This document shows, one piece after another, positions 63,936-64,000 of a stretch of DNA of 64,000 nt. The notes below the pieces were generated by a model. It was not told the origin of the DNA. It saw only the letters and a program-made list of their open reading frames with translations, and did not search any database. Position 1 is the stretch's first letter; every line of letters begins with the position of its first letter. The position numbers and the translations under genes are program-made. Origin of the DNA: Pelagophyceae sp. CCMP2097 (Eukaryota > Sar > Pelagophyceae); NCBI GenBank assembly GCA_026770575.1, contig MU657251.1, positions 65,326 through 129,325 on the forward strand. Reading direction: 5' to 3'.

Positions 63936-64000
63936 TGAGGTTCCACCTTTAACAGTGTATCCATGTCCCATTCTGCGGTACGGGCACGGAGGGGGGGGGT

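Overview
The window is nuclear DNA of a eukaryote, most likely a photosynthetic stramenopile alga of the pelagophyte kind (inference). The grounds are very high GC, densely packed genes with short spliceosomal introns, a chlorophyll-biosynthesis divinyl reductase, a plastid-type protein whose leader carries a SAFP motif, mitochondrial precursors (bL27m, adrenodoxin-like ferredoxin, OPR-like protein) and eukaryotic core factors (UPF3, URB1, EAF6, EMC5, SNARE, kinesin). There is no bacterial operon logic, no CRISPR array, no rRNA and no convincing tRNA. Most genes are split, so the exon models below were built by hand by requiring GT/GC..AG junctions that restore one reading frame and a family alignment. 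Many donors read GTGCG, and introns are mostly 45-100 bp.

Layout: 1-5.7 kb holds a DEDDy exonuclease, a secreted Cys-rich protein, a repeat-rich AT-richer island, a RING protein and a PAF-acetylhydrolase-like lipase. 6.3-11 kb holds a TPR-TMEM33 fusion ending in a CaaX box, mitochondrial bL27 and the divinyl reductase. 11-16 kb holds two copies of a 99-bp terminal-inverted-repeat element, then one reading frame joining a GT31 glycosyltransferase to a sulfotransferase. 16-27.4 kb holds an OPR-like organellar RNA-binding protein, a very large tandem (12-TM) cyclic-nucleotide-type K+ channel, a multi-pass membrane protein, an Mpv17/PMP22 protein, the ferredoxin and a Qb-SNARE. 28-34.4 kb holds a phosphate/sugar-phosphate translocator, UPF3, an ankyrin/CAP-Gly protein, a Tyr-phosphatase-like protein and a cadherin-like secreted protein. 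34.4-43.4 kb holds an amidohydrolase, a Gly/Lys-rich protein, the plastid Cys-rich protein, a 2OG oxygenase-like protein, EAF6 and two unrecognised proteins. 43.7-51.1 kb is one long URB1/Npa1 gene. 51.4-62.8 kb holds a prenylatable EF-hand protein, a secreted coiled-coil protein, a fucosyltransferase-like enzyme, a CRM-domain protein, an internal-motor kinesin and EMC5. The last kilobase is non-coding and ends in an inverted copy of a hairpin repeat also found near 2.5 kb.

Genes are often arranged head-to-head with 80-210 bp between start codons. Several of these gaps carry a TCGC(C/T)AAA motif, suggesting shared bidirectional promoters. Functionally the window is a mix: ribosome biogenesis and RNA decay (URB1, UPF3), organelle translation and RNA (bL27m, OPR, CRM), chlorophyll synthesis, glycan building and sulfation (GT31-sulfotransferase, fucosyltransferase-like), ER membrane biogenesis (EMC5, TMEM33 domain) and cytoskeleton (kinesin, CAP-Gly).
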